IMG/VR virus record: IMGVR_UViG_3300021420_000098
Span: 1-31,828 of that record
Origin: a virus
Length of the DNA: 31,828 nt
Reading direction: 5' to 3' (one strand)
The stretch's first letter is position 1. Every line of letters starts with the position of its first letter. Below are positions 6,303 through 15,009 of this stretch, in pieces. A program made the position numbers and the translations under genes. The notes beneath the pieces are model-generated. The model ran no database searches, was not told the origin of the DNA, and saw only the letters and a program-made list of their open reading frames with translations.

Positions 6303-6986
6303 TCAGTCTTTTGAGGCGATAATCAGGTCAACATAGGTCACAGACAACGCAATCGTGTGATTATGCGGGGCATCGCTTCCGATTGAACTTGTAGTTACCA
6401 CTTGAATTTGACCGCCTTGCGAGCCGCCAGACGCGAAATTAAACTGCGCGCCGCCCTGTCCGTTGCTTACTGTGTGCGTGTGAGACGGTGACGTAGATTG
6501 CGTGTTCGTTGTATTGCCAACCGTCGTCTGCGCCATCACTGTTGAGAACGCGTTTGTTCCGCCGAACGATGCCGTGCCAGACACAACGCGAAGTGCCTTG
6601 TCGTTGTGCGTTACCTGTTTAGTCCAATAGATTGGTGCAGCCGTCTGTTGAAACAACATCAACGTCCCGGTTGGGAACGCCTTCGAAGGCAGCGCCGGTT
6701 GACAAATGAAAACGTCCTTGGTGCCAGCCCCGAAATTCACAAGAGCGCCTGCGTTGCTGCTGGCAATTACCGACGTTCGAGTCAGTGTGCTAGCCCCGCT
6801 GTAGGTTCCGTTTCCTGTTTCCCAAGCCGAACCGGGAAGTACCATGCAATACCAACAAGTGTCGCCAATACTCATTACGCCGCTGAAGGGCTGGTAAGAC
6901 GTGTTTGCAGCGCCGCCTAGAGCTATTGCGCCTGTACCTATTGTTGTTGAAGACTCTCTTACCCTGTCTGCTAGAACGAAAGCCAT
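6303..6986 (-). CDS. Tail collar/fibre tip protein
   Basis: A 227-aa protein. The N-terminal part (VRESSTTIGTGAIALGGAA) is a short beta module common at the base of phage fibres. The C-terminal half resembles phage tail-collar tips: FPTGTLMLFQQTAAPIYWTK, the histidine-rich loops SPSHTHTVSNG and APHNHTIAL, and the final strand YVDLIIASKD. The His-x-His pairs are typical of metal-stabilised trimeric fibre tips such as T4 gp12. The role would be host-surface binding at the tail tip. An 84-bp gap follows before the next gene. Confidence 0.75.
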   Translation of the reverse strand: MAFVLADRVRESSTTIGTGAIALGGAANTSYQPFSGVMSIGDTCWYCMVLPGSAWETGNGTYSGASTLTRTSVIASSNAGALVNFGAGTKDVFICQPALPSKAFPTGTLMLFQQTAAPIYWTKQVTHNDKALRVVSGTASFGGTNAFSTVMAQTTVGNTTNTQSTSPSHTHTVSNGQGGAQFNFASGGSQGGQIQVVTTSSIGSDAPHNHTIALSVTYVDLIIASKD

Positions 6987-6990
6987 TTAC

Positions 6991-7755
6991 TTAGAGTCTT
7001 TCTTCGATTTGATATTGCTTAGTGAAAGTCTTTACTGACGGCTGCACTACAGGCGTCATGGCCGAAATCATTCCCCAAATTGAGTCTTTGGAAAGGTTTG
7101 TGCTTGATGGGTTAGCAATGAAAAGAACATCGACTCCGTATCCGTTAATCATGTCTATTGTTTCAACGAAGCCGTCCCTGTCGGCCTGCATCAGAAAATC
7201 AAACGATACGTCAATTGAACGATACTTGTTATCTTTCCAAACCTGAGTTTGTCCGCCGCGCGTCTTTGTCTTTACGCTTCGGTCATTCCAAAGCCGCGAC
7301 CATCCTGCTACGTAGTTGTACGAGAATTGAGTACGAGCGCCGATGAAGCACCGACCAGCTTCGACGTATGCGCCAGCCGTGGTTATATCAACGCGGACGT
7401 ACCTGCCGGATACCGCGCCAGTCGTTATCAGGTTTATTGACGACAAATAGTTTTGGTCAACGGCAATCGTTCCGGTGTCGTAAAGATCGCCCGCAGCGCC
7501 TGTGGCATCAACGCTAGAAATTCGTGTGCGTATCTGCGTTCCAGTGATTCCGAAAATCGCTACGGTGTCGATTGTATTCAACGCACCAAGGTCAAACACA
7601 AAGTTATCAGTTGCGCCACCTTGGCCGCGCCATTTTCTAGCGATGTGCGGAACGTTCAAATTTGAAATCGGTAAGAGGATGGTTGCTGACGACGCGGTTA
7701 GAAGTGCCGCGCTGTCTGCAAGGTTGGTATATGCAATATATGCGTTGTTGCTCAT
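6991..7755 (-). CDS. Tail-tip/baseplate protein with discoidin-like N-terminal domain
   Basis: A 254-aa protein. The first half reads like a beta-sandwich of discoidin type: KWRGQGGATDNFVFDLGALNTIDTVAIFG, then SGRYVRVDITTAGAYVEAGRCFIG. The second half (SRLWNDRSVKTKTRGGQTQVW, SIDVSFDFLMQADRDGFVETI) resembles a distal tail or upper-baseplate component. The ATG follows the hub gene stop directly (TAAATG). Its place between hub and collar protein supports a tail-tip role; the exact homologue in model siphoviruses is uncertain. Confidence 0.65.
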   Translation of the reverse strand: MSNNAYIAYTNLADSAALLTASSATILLPISNLNVPHIARKWRGQGGATDNFVFDLGALNTIDTVAIFGITGTQIRTRISSVDATGAAGDLYDTGTIAVDQNYLSSINLITTGAVSGRYVRVDITTAGAYVEAGRCFIGARTQFSYNYVAGWSRLWNDRSVKTKTRGGQTQVWKDNKYRSIDVSFDFLMQADRDGFVETIDMINGYGVDVLFIANPSSTNLSKDSIWGMISAMTPVVQPSVKTFTKQYQIEERL

Positions 7756-9327
7756 TTATCCGTAACCAACCATTTCAATTGTACCCGCTTGCGCGTCTTC
7801 GGTGAATTCCAACACCTGTAGGTTCTTTCCAACAGTCAAATCCCAACGCGGGTAAGTGACGTTGACAACGTCGCCAAGGTCTAACGCAAACGGCTGGTAT
7901 CCAACCTTGAAGCGATAAAGCGCAGCGTTCTTGGAAAACAAAGCTAACAGTCTGTCAGACTCTGCCTGTGCATCGGATTGATTTAGAAAGTAGCTGGCCA
8001 CTGGCGTTTGATCTATCGCGAACGGATGATTCAAAAGAACGTTGGTATTTACCGACTCCGAATACCTGTCGGCTTGCGCAAGAAAGCTTGTGCGAGTTGC
8101 CCCGACGCTTCCCGCGATATCCGTTTGAACCGTCCAATTATGTTGGTAAGCGCAACGCTGCCTGTACGGCGGCGGGGAAAGAGAGGTTGGCAACGGGTCG
8201 CGGCTTATTTCAAAAATGTCTGTTCTGTCGAACATCGCATTTGGAATTCTGCCTGAAGGCCCGTATACAATCCCAACATCAAGAAGACCGGAACGCCTGA
8301 AGCCAGCCCATCCCCCTATCGCCCCCATGATATTAGCTAGAGCGTCCGCAATAGTATTTGTTGAATCCGGGGCAACCCAATACCCGATAGGAGCGGGCTG
8401 CGCGGCTAGAACAGAAATGAATGACGGAAGATAGAGTCCGCTAGGGTCGCCAACCGTTCCCGTCGTCGAGACAATGCGCCTTACGATATCGGTTGACGTT
8501 GACGCAAATACACCGCCCGTGTTGTCTCCGCTAACGTCTGCGGTAATCGTTCCTGTCGGTGCTGTGTTGAGCCTGAAGTATCCTTGAGCCAAGCACGTTC
8601 CGTAGTGTCCGGCAGCTATAGTCGCTGCGGCTAGCAAAGCATATGTCGCGTAGTCAGCGCTGAACGTCAGCACCGAACCACGATCATACACGGCTGTTAT
8701 CGCTGAAACAGAACCGTCATGGACCTGATAGATAAGCGAAGCTGGCACAACACACGGAGGGCTTACGTTGTTTACGTACCCGAATGCACGCGGCTTTCTC
8801 TTGCCGAATAAATCTGTTCCGCCGTCAGAACCGCCCGTGCCGCCGTAAAGGTTTGGTTGAAGGGTGACACCTAGCCTGTAGCTATTATCTATAAGGAAGA
8901 TTTTTACCAAGTCTTCTTCAACCGACCAATCTGAAGCTGTGCCAGAGAACACGGTATAGAAATTATTGTAAGGATCGCTTGGCCTACCGATCTTTACTGA
9001 AATATTTCTTCCGTCGATTGCGAGTCCCTGAATCAAGAAATCGTATTGGCCATCGGTATTTGTTAAATCGAGTTCGCCAGTACCCGCCGTGAACGTGCCA
9101 AGGTTGGTGCCACCTAGCAACGTTCTGACAAAGCTAATAGGTTGCGCGAGCGTGCCGAAGAATGGTTGGCTAGCAAGAGTGTCCGTTGACTGAGTCGTGA
9201 ATTCAGTTGTTGCCGCATAAATATTGAAGCCACGTGACACGCTAAGGTTTGAGGTTACATATCCCCAAAACGTTGTATTCTTGATATCCGATTCAGGTAA
9301 TTCGGAAAATGCGCCAGCGGCAAACAT
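7756..9327 (-). CDS. Large tail-tip hub/baseplate protein
   Basis: A 523-aa protein. It shows repeated beta-sheet segments (GTGELDLTNTDGQYDF, NISVKIGRPSDPYNNFYTVFSGTASDW) and a middle section KRKPRAFGYVNNVSPPCVV. The C-terminal part (YRFKVGYQPFALDLGDVVNVTYPRWDL, ending VLEFTEDAQAGTIEMVGYG) resembles the final domain of phage hub proteins of gp27/Gp44 or J type. Length and position three genes after the tape measure fit the central hub. No peptidase or muramidase motif was found in it. Confidence 0.65.
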   Translation of the reverse strand: MFAAGAFSELPESDIKNTTFWGYVTSNLSVSRGFNIYAATTEFTTQSTDTLASQPFFGTLAQPISFVRTLLGGTNLGTFTAGTGELDLTNTDGQYDFLIQGLAIDGRNISVKIGRPSDPYNNFYTVFSGTASDWSVEEDLVKIFLIDNSYRLGVTLQPNLYGGTGGSDGGTDLFGKRKPRAFGYVNNVSPPCVVPASLIYQVHDGSVSAITAVYDRGSVLTFSADYATYALLAAATIAAGHYGTCLAQGYFRLNTAPTGTITADVSGDNTGGVFASTSTDIVRRIVSTTGTVGDPSGLYLPSFISVLAAQPAPIGYWVAPDSTNTIADALANIMGAIGGWAGFRRSGLLDVGIVYGPSGRIPNAMFDRTDIFEISRDPLPTSLSPPPYRQRCAYQHNWTVQTDIAGSVGATRTSFLAQADRYSESVNTNVLLNHPFAIDQTPVASYFLNQSDAQAESDRLLALFSKNAALYRFKVGYQPFALDLGDVVNVTYPRWDLTVGKNLQVLEFTEDAQAGTIEMVGYG

Positions 9328-9335
9328 TGCTTATC

Positions 9336-9530
9336 CTATGCCAAAGTCCACGGTGATATTTCCGCTGTAAAAATCAATTTCTGCATCGGTTCTGAAAGTA
9401 TTTGTTTGTACCTAGACGTTGGCACTGCCGTAAGATTCGAACCGCTGGAAACTGTCGCAGTCGCCAACTGAAACACAGTAAATTGCGTAATAGCGCGACG
9501 GCCAACGGCATCAAATCCCAATAATGACAT
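9336..9530 (-). CDS. Small tail-region protein, unknown function
   Basis: A 64-aa protein starting MSLLGFDAVGRRAITQF. The ATG overlaps the stop of the upstream fibre gene (TAATG) and the gene ends nine bases before the hub ATG, so it sits precisely in the operon. Short proteins with a MxLLGFDAxGR opening recur near tail-tip genes in my recollection, but I know no function. No membrane segment or cysteine motif is present. Confidence 0.6.
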   Translation of the reverse strand: MSLLGFDAVGRRAITQFTVFQLATATVSSGSNLTAVPTSRYKQILSEPMQKLIFTAEISPWTLA

Positions 9531-10291
9531 TACACGTTGACCGCTTTTATGACTGCGAAATTTATCACGGGGCTGTCCGAAGCTGTTCCCAAGATTGAAT
9601 CGAAACTTATTTGGAAGCTTCCCGCAGCAACAGCGCTTACAAACGCAATGTAGGTGTTCGTGCCGGACTTAACTGAAACAATAATGGTGTCGGTTGCGGC
9701 AACCAATGTGTTTGTAACGATGAACGAAACCCACGTTCCAACAACCGGAGCACCCGCTAGCAACGTGATGGCACCTGAAATCTTGCTTAGCGTAACGCCA
9801 GTCGTTCGGCTGGTTATCTGTGTAACCGTGCCCCCCGCGCCCGTTGCATAGCCTACGCCCGTCGTTCCGGTTGATAGAATGGAGCCGGTTGCTGCAACCG
9901 TCGCCCCCGACACAGCACCAGTTGCTGCCACAGAAGCGCTGGCAAGCGCCCCTGTGAACGTGTTGGTAGCCGCAGACAACGAAGGCAAATCTTCTGCCAG
10001 CGCGACAACTGCGACTTGCGGAACGGTATTGAAGTTTATTGCAGCGGTCGTGCCGGAAGAATTGAACAGAATCGTTGTTCTAGGAAATGTTCCTGTGCCG
10101 GAGTTGTAAGCACCATAACCAATTTCCCATTGCGTCAAATCTTGGCTTTCAGCGCGATAACGATACACAGTGCCGTTGACGGCGTTAGCCGCTGTTGGGC
10201 TTTGACAGCCCGGAACAGCAGCCGAGTATACCCAATCTGTCGTACCGCCAAGAGTAGGCGTGAATCTGCAATTATCTAGGTAAGAAGCCAC
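9530..10291 (-). CDS. Tail fibre/structural protein with two beta domains
   Basis: A 253-aa protein. The N-terminal half (NCRFTPTLGGTTDWVYS, YRAESQDLTQWEIGYGAY, TFPRTTILF) resembles an attachment module of phage fibres. An alanine/threonine/serine-rich stretch at about 105-150 could be a short trimeric stalk. The C-terminal part (SRTTGVTLSKISGAITLLAG, WVSFIVTNTLVAATDTIIVSV) is a beta module seen at the end of various phage virion proteins. Together they suggest a small trimeric fibre on the tail tip. Receptor unknown. Confidence 0.65.
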   Translation of the reverse strand: MASYLDNCRFTPTLGGTTDWVYSAAVPGCQSPTAANAVNGTVYRYRAESQDLTQWEIGYGAYNSGTGTFPRTTILFNSSGTTAAINFNTVPQVAVVALAEDLPSLSAATNTFTGALASASVAATGAVSGATVAATGSILSTGTTGVGYATGAGGTVTQITSRTTGVTLSKISGAITLLAGAPVVGTWVSFIVTNTLVAATDTIIVSVKSGTNTYIAFVSAVAAGSFQISFDSILGTASDSPVINFAVIKAVNV

Positions 10292-10303
10292 TGTGTTTTA
10301 CCT

Positions 10304-10711
10304 TTACGAAAATTGCACGATGAATTGACCAACGGAAAACTGCACGGACTCACCGATTGGAGTCGTCTGCGCAATTGTCAGCGCGCCATACATCAACATA
10401 TTGCCGCCGCTTAAAGCATCGCTGATAGCAATGTAATTGATAGTCCCCCAATTGATTGTTGCGGGGCCGTATAAGATGATTGCGTTGCTAACAGAAATTC
10501 CAGATACGGGGTCTGTTGCGTTCATCTTCGCTGTAATAGCAACTCTTCCGTATCCGCTAGACGTTGAAGACACTTCGTTAGTCAGCGAGCCGGATTGACC
10601 CGGACTCGCCGTATGTAACGAAGCGTAGACAGTCGTTGGCATTGTGAAGGAAGAAATGCCTAGCATGTGATCTAGAAGTTTTTTTTCCAGATATGAAGTC
10701 ATAGATGCCAT
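10304..10711 (-). CDS. Small tail-associated structural protein downstream of tape measure
   Basis: A 135-aa protein with the pattern MTSYLEKKLLDHMLGISSFTMPTTVYASLHTASP, followed by a beta-rich part with NYIAISDALSGGNMLMYGALT. Small proteins with this N-terminal helix and LHTA(S/D)P loop are common phage virion components, often labelled tail fibre protein without experimental support. The ATG at 10711 follows the tape measure stop directly (TAAATG). Confidence 0.68.
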   Translation of the reverse strand: MASMTSYLEKKLLDHMLGISSFTMPTTVYASLHTASPGQSGSLTNEVSSTSSGYGRVAITAKMNATDPVSGISVSNAIILYGPATINWGTINYIAISDALSGGNMLMYGALTIAQTTPIGESVQFSVGQFIVQFS

Positions 10712-13700
10712 TTAGTGCTTCGTCCCCGGCACACGCCGTTGGTTGACTGAAATGCGCGTGACGTTTTCAACGCGGCTTATGCGGTCTGCGATAGCATCAA
10801 GCTTATCGGATAACTTTTGAGTTTGACCGTTGAAGCCTTGTGTCAACACGCGAACAACTTCACTATTGTTTCCGCCCGGTGCTTGTCCGGTTTTGTTGAT
10901 GTAGCTCAACGCTCCAATGGTGCCAGAGTTTACGCTACTGGCCTTTGTGACGTGCTCACCACCGGCAAGCTTTGCCGTGACACTATCGACACCGTAAATA
11001 CCGTTTTGAACAACGCCGCCGCCAGCGAAAGCCGCAATGGTATTCGTTTGAAGGTTACCGTGACCGTCATAAGTATTTGTAGCTATACCATCTACCGTGT
11101 AACTAGTTGCGCCAGAGTCTTTTGCTACAGGCGGGCTAGGATTGCCCGCAAGTGAAGCGATAGCGCTTGTCACCTGATTATACGTGTCAGCATATCCTGT
11201 GCCGGACGCATAGAAGTTTTGTGCAAGAGTCAGTAAAGCCGAAGCTGTCGTTGTCAGTGCGCTAAGGTCATCAGAATTTCCGCCTTTCGCGCCTGCCAAT
11301 TGTGTGTTGAACAGATTCTGTTCATACGCAACTTGGTCACCAGCCGACAACGTTGACAACGAACCGGTTTTAATCGAGTTCAGATAGTCGTTCATTGTCT
11401 TGGTGATTGCATCATTTGACTTTTGAATGATAGCCAGCCGTTGCGCGGCTAGCGATTGTTCAAGTTCAACGATGGCACCGTTACCAGCTTGTGCCTCGGC
11501 TTGACGCTTCTGGTTAGACTGCAAATCGAACGCCGCAAGTTGGTTTTGCAGCGAATTCGGATCGGCGCTCATAGATAGTTGAGCGCTTGCAGTGTCATAT
11601 TGGTCTTGCTGTTGCCGACTAAGCGCAGACGAATTTATCTGCGCAGTGTTGTTGGCCGTCGTAGTGTTCGCTGCATCCTTAGAGCTACTTCCGCCGCCAA
11701 GGAATGACAGGCCAGCACCGGCAACCACCGCAGCGAGCGCCGCGATTGGTCCCCATAGCGCCGAACCGGCAGCTACGCCGCCAGCCGCAAGGGCTGTGCC
11801 AGCGGTTGCGCCCCCGACACCAACGCTTGCCCCTGCAACCGTGCCGTCTACCGCAACAACAGTGCCACCGGCTGTAATGGCTGTTCCAGCCGCAGCGCCA
11901 CCCGTAGCCAAAGCCGTACCGCCAGCCGTGCAGGCTGCGGTGATCGCAGCCGCAGCCGCTGTGCCGCCAGCCGCAAGAGACGCCGCAGCGCCGCCAGAAC
12001 CCGTAAGGGAACTTATGCCAGTGTTCACAAGACTGTTTAGGCCAGCAGTTTGAAGCGTTTTGCCCAACGAAGCCGCAGCCGTTTCCAGCGACTGCAACGC
12101 TGATTTTCCGCTTTCGATTCCCTGCAACAAATCATTGGCGAACGTTGCAACCGAAGTACGGGCCGTGGTGTTGATGGTCTTCAGAATATCATTCATGCGA
12201 AGCGCTTCGGCTTGCGAAGACTTCAACGCCGCAGGAATGTCGTCGCCATAGATTCCCTTCAACTGATTTGCGATAGCAACATCAGCGGGTGAAAGAAACG
12301 CTTCTTGCGAACCCCGGCTTATAGTCGAAGCAACCTTAGCTTTCGCTAACGCGTCCGCAGCCAAGCCTGCTTTCTCTTGCAAGTCCTGAAACGCGTCCGC
12401 CTGCTGATCGGTTATTTTCCCGCCGTTTGCTTGAATGGCCGCAGTCTCTGCGGCTTCGGCGCGGAATTGAGCAAGCGCACCGTCACCAAGGCCGATAGCC
12501 TTCGTGTCGGCTTCTTGCTGTTCAACATGCCTTGTCAGCGTGTTAATCGCGCGGTCAACAGCATCGTTAGCGTCAGTCTGTGCCTTCGTTTGCTTGTTTA
12601 GCTCATTGGACGTATCGGTGTTGTTAGGCATTCCGGCACGCAACTTGGCGAGACCAGCCTGCCTTTGCGCATCCGTTGGGCTACCCGCGCCAAATTGTTG
12701 ATTTGGTGCTTGAGCGCCTGAGAAGTGATCCGCTATAGCGCCGCCAACCAAACTTACAGCCGGTGCAACACCGGTGATTCCAGCCGCAGCCATCGCACTC
12801 AACAGTGAAGTAAACCACGTTGGCATTTTCCAATCTGAAATTGCCTTGCCGATGTTTACCAGCCCCGTGAACGCTGAAGCGATGTCTTCAACAATCGTCA
12901 CCCAAATTGAGTGCATACCCATTCCGGCAGAAGTGATAGTTGCCTGAAACGGAATCCATTGCTCGCTAAGAATCTTTACAGCGTCGTCATATCGATTCTT
13001 TAGGTTGGTTGCGTCGATAACGTCTTGAGGGTTGACAAGCTTCTTCGAAGCTACTTCGTCAGCACTCTCAAGAATATCTTTGAAATAATTGGTATTCTGC
13101 CGAAAGTTTTCCGTAGCTGTATGGCCGAACGCGGTTTCTGAAATGTCGATAGCCGCAAGAATCTTGTTCTGTGAAACAAGCTCGTCCATCAAGGTGACGA
13201 TGGCCCGCATTCTGGATTCGGTATCGTTTGCGTTGCTGAAAAGGTCAACGCCCTGACCTTGATCCAAATTTCCAGCGTCAATATGCGAGTCGATCTTCTT
13301 CATAAGATCGCTGCCACCAAGCTTGCTTTCGCTTGTCTGGCTAAACTTGTTTACAAGTTCCGTTGCGTCAGAAATCTTTCCGCCAAGGTCTTCCCACGCC
13401 TTACCGAAAGCTTGAAGAAATTCCGGGCTAACGCCGTCCTTTGTCGCCGTGACTGAAAGCGTATTGTATTTGTCGATTTGGTCGCTCGCCGATGACCAAG
13501 CGAATTCAACAAGCTTGATTGCATCAACGACAAGAAGAATCGGCCCGGCAATCCTCAACAGCAAAGATAGCGCTGGCACGAGCCTAGACGCTACGGCAAC
13601 GCCAACAACTTCCGCAGTCGGCCCCATAGCCGCCAATGCAGACCCTGTGGCAGATATACCGGCGACGATTGCCGGATTCACCATCGCCCTAAAGGCCGGT

Positions 13701-14122
13701 GACAGTAGGTAAGCCGCTTCCGCAGCCTGCCTGATATGATTTGCTGCGCTGGCTACTTCGACGCCTGTAAGATTGAAACTGTTGCTGGCATCGCTATTGG
13801 CAGCGTTAACGTCGCTGTACTTGTCCTTCAACTGGCCAAGACTGGCGTTGTATTGATCTTGGCTGATAACACCTTGGTCAAGCGCCGCATTAAGAGTCGT
13901 GGTGGCTTTTTCAATCGCAGCCTGCGACTTAGCAACCGGGTCTAGTGACGCGTTCAGCTTGTTCCAAGCTGCTTCTGCAGAAAGTGCGCGGGTCGCGTTG
14001 GTGTCAGTGATCGTCGCTAGGTTTGTGCTGGCATCTGCAAGCTTATTAAGTGATGATGTATTTTCATCAACACCAGTATTAGTTGCGGTGATAGTTAGTT
14101 TTCGGATTACTTCATCAGCCAC
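10712..14122 (-). CDS. Tape measure protein
   Basis: The longest gene here, 1136 aa. It is mostly helical and rich in Ala, Ser, Asn and Gln, with hydrophobic segments at about 140-230 (AAMGPTAEVVGVAVASRLVP, RIAGPILLVVDAI), about 440-480, and a striking Gly/Ala-rich stretch at about 706-811. The C-terminus is basic (RISVNQRRVPGTKH). It would set tail length and be ejected with DNA; at the usual rule of about 0.15 nm per residue the tail would be roughly 170 nm. The start is a GTG at 14122 with AGGA nine bases upstream, just after the stop of the chaperone fusion. No peptidoglycan-cleaving motif was recognised. Confidence 0.92.
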   Translation of the reverse strand: MADEVIRKLTITATNTGVDENTSSLNKLADASTNLATITDTNATRALSAEAAWNKLNASLDPVAKSQAAIEKATTTLNAALDQGVISQDQYNASLGQLKDKYSDVNAANSDASNSFNLTGVEVASAANHIRQAAEAAYLLSPAFRAMVNPAIVAGISATGSALAAMGPTAEVVGVAVASRLVPALSLLLRIAGPILLVVDAIKLVEFAWSSASDQIDKYNTLSVTATKDGVSPEFLQAFGKAWEDLGGKISDATELVNKFSQTSESKLGGSDLMKKIDSHIDAGNLDQGQGVDLFSNANDTESRMRAIVTLMDELVSQNKILAAIDISETAFGHTATENFRQNTNYFKDILESADEVASKKLVNPQDVIDATNLKNRYDDAVKILSEQWIPFQATITSAGMGMHSIWVTIVEDIASAFTGLVNIGKAISDWKMPTWFTSLLSAMAAAGITGVAPAVSLVGGAIADHFSGAQAPNQQFGAGSPTDAQRQAGLAKLRAGMPNNTDTSNELNKQTKAQTDANDAVDRAINTLTRHVEQQEADTKAIGLGDGALAQFRAEAAETAAIQANGGKITDQQADAFQDLQEKAGLAADALAKAKVASTISRGSQEAFLSPADVAIANQLKGIYGDDIPAALKSSQAEALRMNDILKTINTTARTSVATFANDLLQGIESGKSALQSLETAAASLGKTLQTAGLNSLVNTGISSLTGSGGAAASLAAGGTAAAAAITAACTAGGTALATGGAAAGTAITAGGTVVAVDGTVAGASVGVGGATAGTALAAGGVAAGSALWGPIAALAAVVAGAGLSFLGGGSSSKDAANTTTANNTAQINSSALSRQQQDQYDTASAQLSMSADPNSLQNQLAAFDLQSNQKRQAEAQAGNGAIVELEQSLAAQRLAIIQKSNDAITKTMNDYLNSIKTGSLSTLSAGDQVAYEQNLFNTQLAGAKGGNSDDLSALTTTASALLTLAQNFYASGTGYADTYNQVTSAIASLAGNPSPPVAKDSGATSYTVDGIATNTYDGHGNLQTNTIAAFAGGGVVQNGIYGVDSVTAKLAGGEHVTKASSVNSGTIGALSYINKTGQAPGGNNSEVVRVLTQGFNGQTQKLSDKLDAIADRISRVENVTRISVNQRRVPGTKH

Positions 14123-14128
14123 GTAATT

Positions 14129-14862
14129 TTAATCCTGCGGTGGTGTTGGTGGTTCTGCTTTCTTTGCAGCCCAAACAACGTACTCGCCATCAATCGCTTG
14201 AATGAACGTGTTAAAGGGTTCTATTTCTATGCCGTTGTCTTCGGCGTAACGGCTAATAGCCGTGTAGTAAATTCTGCCGACGCCGCCCATTGAGCCGTAG
14301 AAGCGGTCTTCGCGTAGACAGTGCCACGCGGCCCGCAAATAGCCGGACCATATTGGCCACTCTGCGGTAGTCTCTTGTGGTTCCGGTACGCCGGATTCTT
14401 CTTCCGACAACTCCAAAAGGAATTCGTCGGTTGCCTTCTCGTTTAGTTCGTAACGGAAGGCGGCGGCAAGTTTTTTACCGCGTCCGCGACAAACTCAACT
14501 TCGCTTTCCGCAATCTGTTGAGCCGCCCAAAGAACCTGCTTAACAAATTCCTTGCCCTCTGGCGAAGTCATCAATTCCTTCGCCTTCTCTGCGGTGTACG
14601 CTTGGTCAAAACCATTCCAGTCAAAAAGAACATGGTCCGCAAGCAATCCGCCGATATCAGAATCGCGAACATCCGGCGGCGCGGTCTTGCCCTTGTACTT
14701 CCTCGCGTACTTCTGCACCAGAATATCTAGCGCAATCTTGTACGCTGGCATTTCAAGCGAGCGTACTCCTAGAGTCACGCCGGGCCATTCGGGAATTTCG
14801 ATATAGTCGCCCTCGCGTTCTGCGGTGACGTTGTTCTTAATTGAATCAAGCTTGATAGCCAT
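14129..14862 (-). CDS. Tail assembly chaperone GT, -1 frameshift product
   Basis: Two frames joined by programmed -1 frameshifting at 14476-14470. Zero-frame codons 14862-14470 give the first 131 residues; reading then resumes at 14470 with CTT GCC GCC and continues to the stop at 14129, adding 113 residues (244 in total). The second frame has no credible start of its own: the first possible codon is a TTG at 14416, while the frame is already open back to the slip site, giving FRYELNEKATDEFLLELSEEE. As in lambda G/GT and HK97, the fusion would bind tape measure through the G part and recruit tail tube protein through the T part. It is not part of the virion. Confidence 0.88.
14443..14862 (-). 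CDS. Tail assembly chaperone G
   Basis: A 139-aa protein, MAIKLDSIKNNVTAEREGDYIEIPEWPGV, ending KNLPPPSVTN. It lies between the tail tube and tape measure genes, the invariant location of G-type chaperones, and has the small mixed-alpha length typical of them. It ends 24 bases after the slippery heptamer. It would coat the tape measure protein during tail assembly, in excess over the GT fusion. Confidence 0.85.
   Translation of the reverse strand: MAIKLDSIKNNVTAEREGDYIEIPEWPGVTLGVRSLEMPAYKIALDILVQKYARKYKGKTAPPDVRDSDIGGLLADHVLFDWNGFDQAYTAEKAKELMTSPEGKEFVKQVLWAAQQIAESEVEFVADAVKNLPPPSVTN
14470..14476 (-). promoter_or_regulatory. Programmed -1 ribosomal frameshift site (A AAA AAC)
   Basis: On the minus strand the zero-frame codons are GTA AAA AAC, giving the X XXY YYZ heptamer A AAA AAC. 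After slippage both tRNAs can re-pair on AAA AAA. The -1 frame is open from here through the T part, and the zero-frame stop lies 24 bases downstream. The sequence just after it is GC-rich (TTGCCGCCGCC), which may slow ribosomes; I did not define a pseudoknot. Confidence 0.9.
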
Positions 14863-14897
14863 TGGAATCGGTTTTCCTGTTATCTATGAGGTTGGAA

Positions 14898-14923
14898 GGG
14901 GTGACTACCGACATAGTCACCCC
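14898..14923 (-). terminator. Perfect 10-bp hairpin between tail tube and chaperone genes
   Basis: Arms GGGGTGACTA and TAGTCACCCC pair perfectly around a 6-base loop in the 147-bp gap between tail tube and chaperone genes. On the minus strand it is followed only by TTCCAACCTC, so a strong T-tract is lacking. It may be a weak terminator or an RNA-processing/stability stem that lowers expression of downstream tail genes relative to the tube protein. Two smaller hairpins lie upstream in the same gap. Confidence 0.5.
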
Positions 14924-15009
14924 CCATAGTTGCCACGGCCACAAGCCGCATCCCGCGCACCTACGCGGTAGGCATTTCTTCCGCGCCGTGTTCGGCAGCG
15001 CGGTATCTT

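Noticed and set aside
14129-14416. Separate 95-aa gene starting at a TTG
   Set aside because: The frame is open back to the A AAA AAC slip site and has no ribosome-binding site at the TTG; it is the T part of the frameshift fusion.
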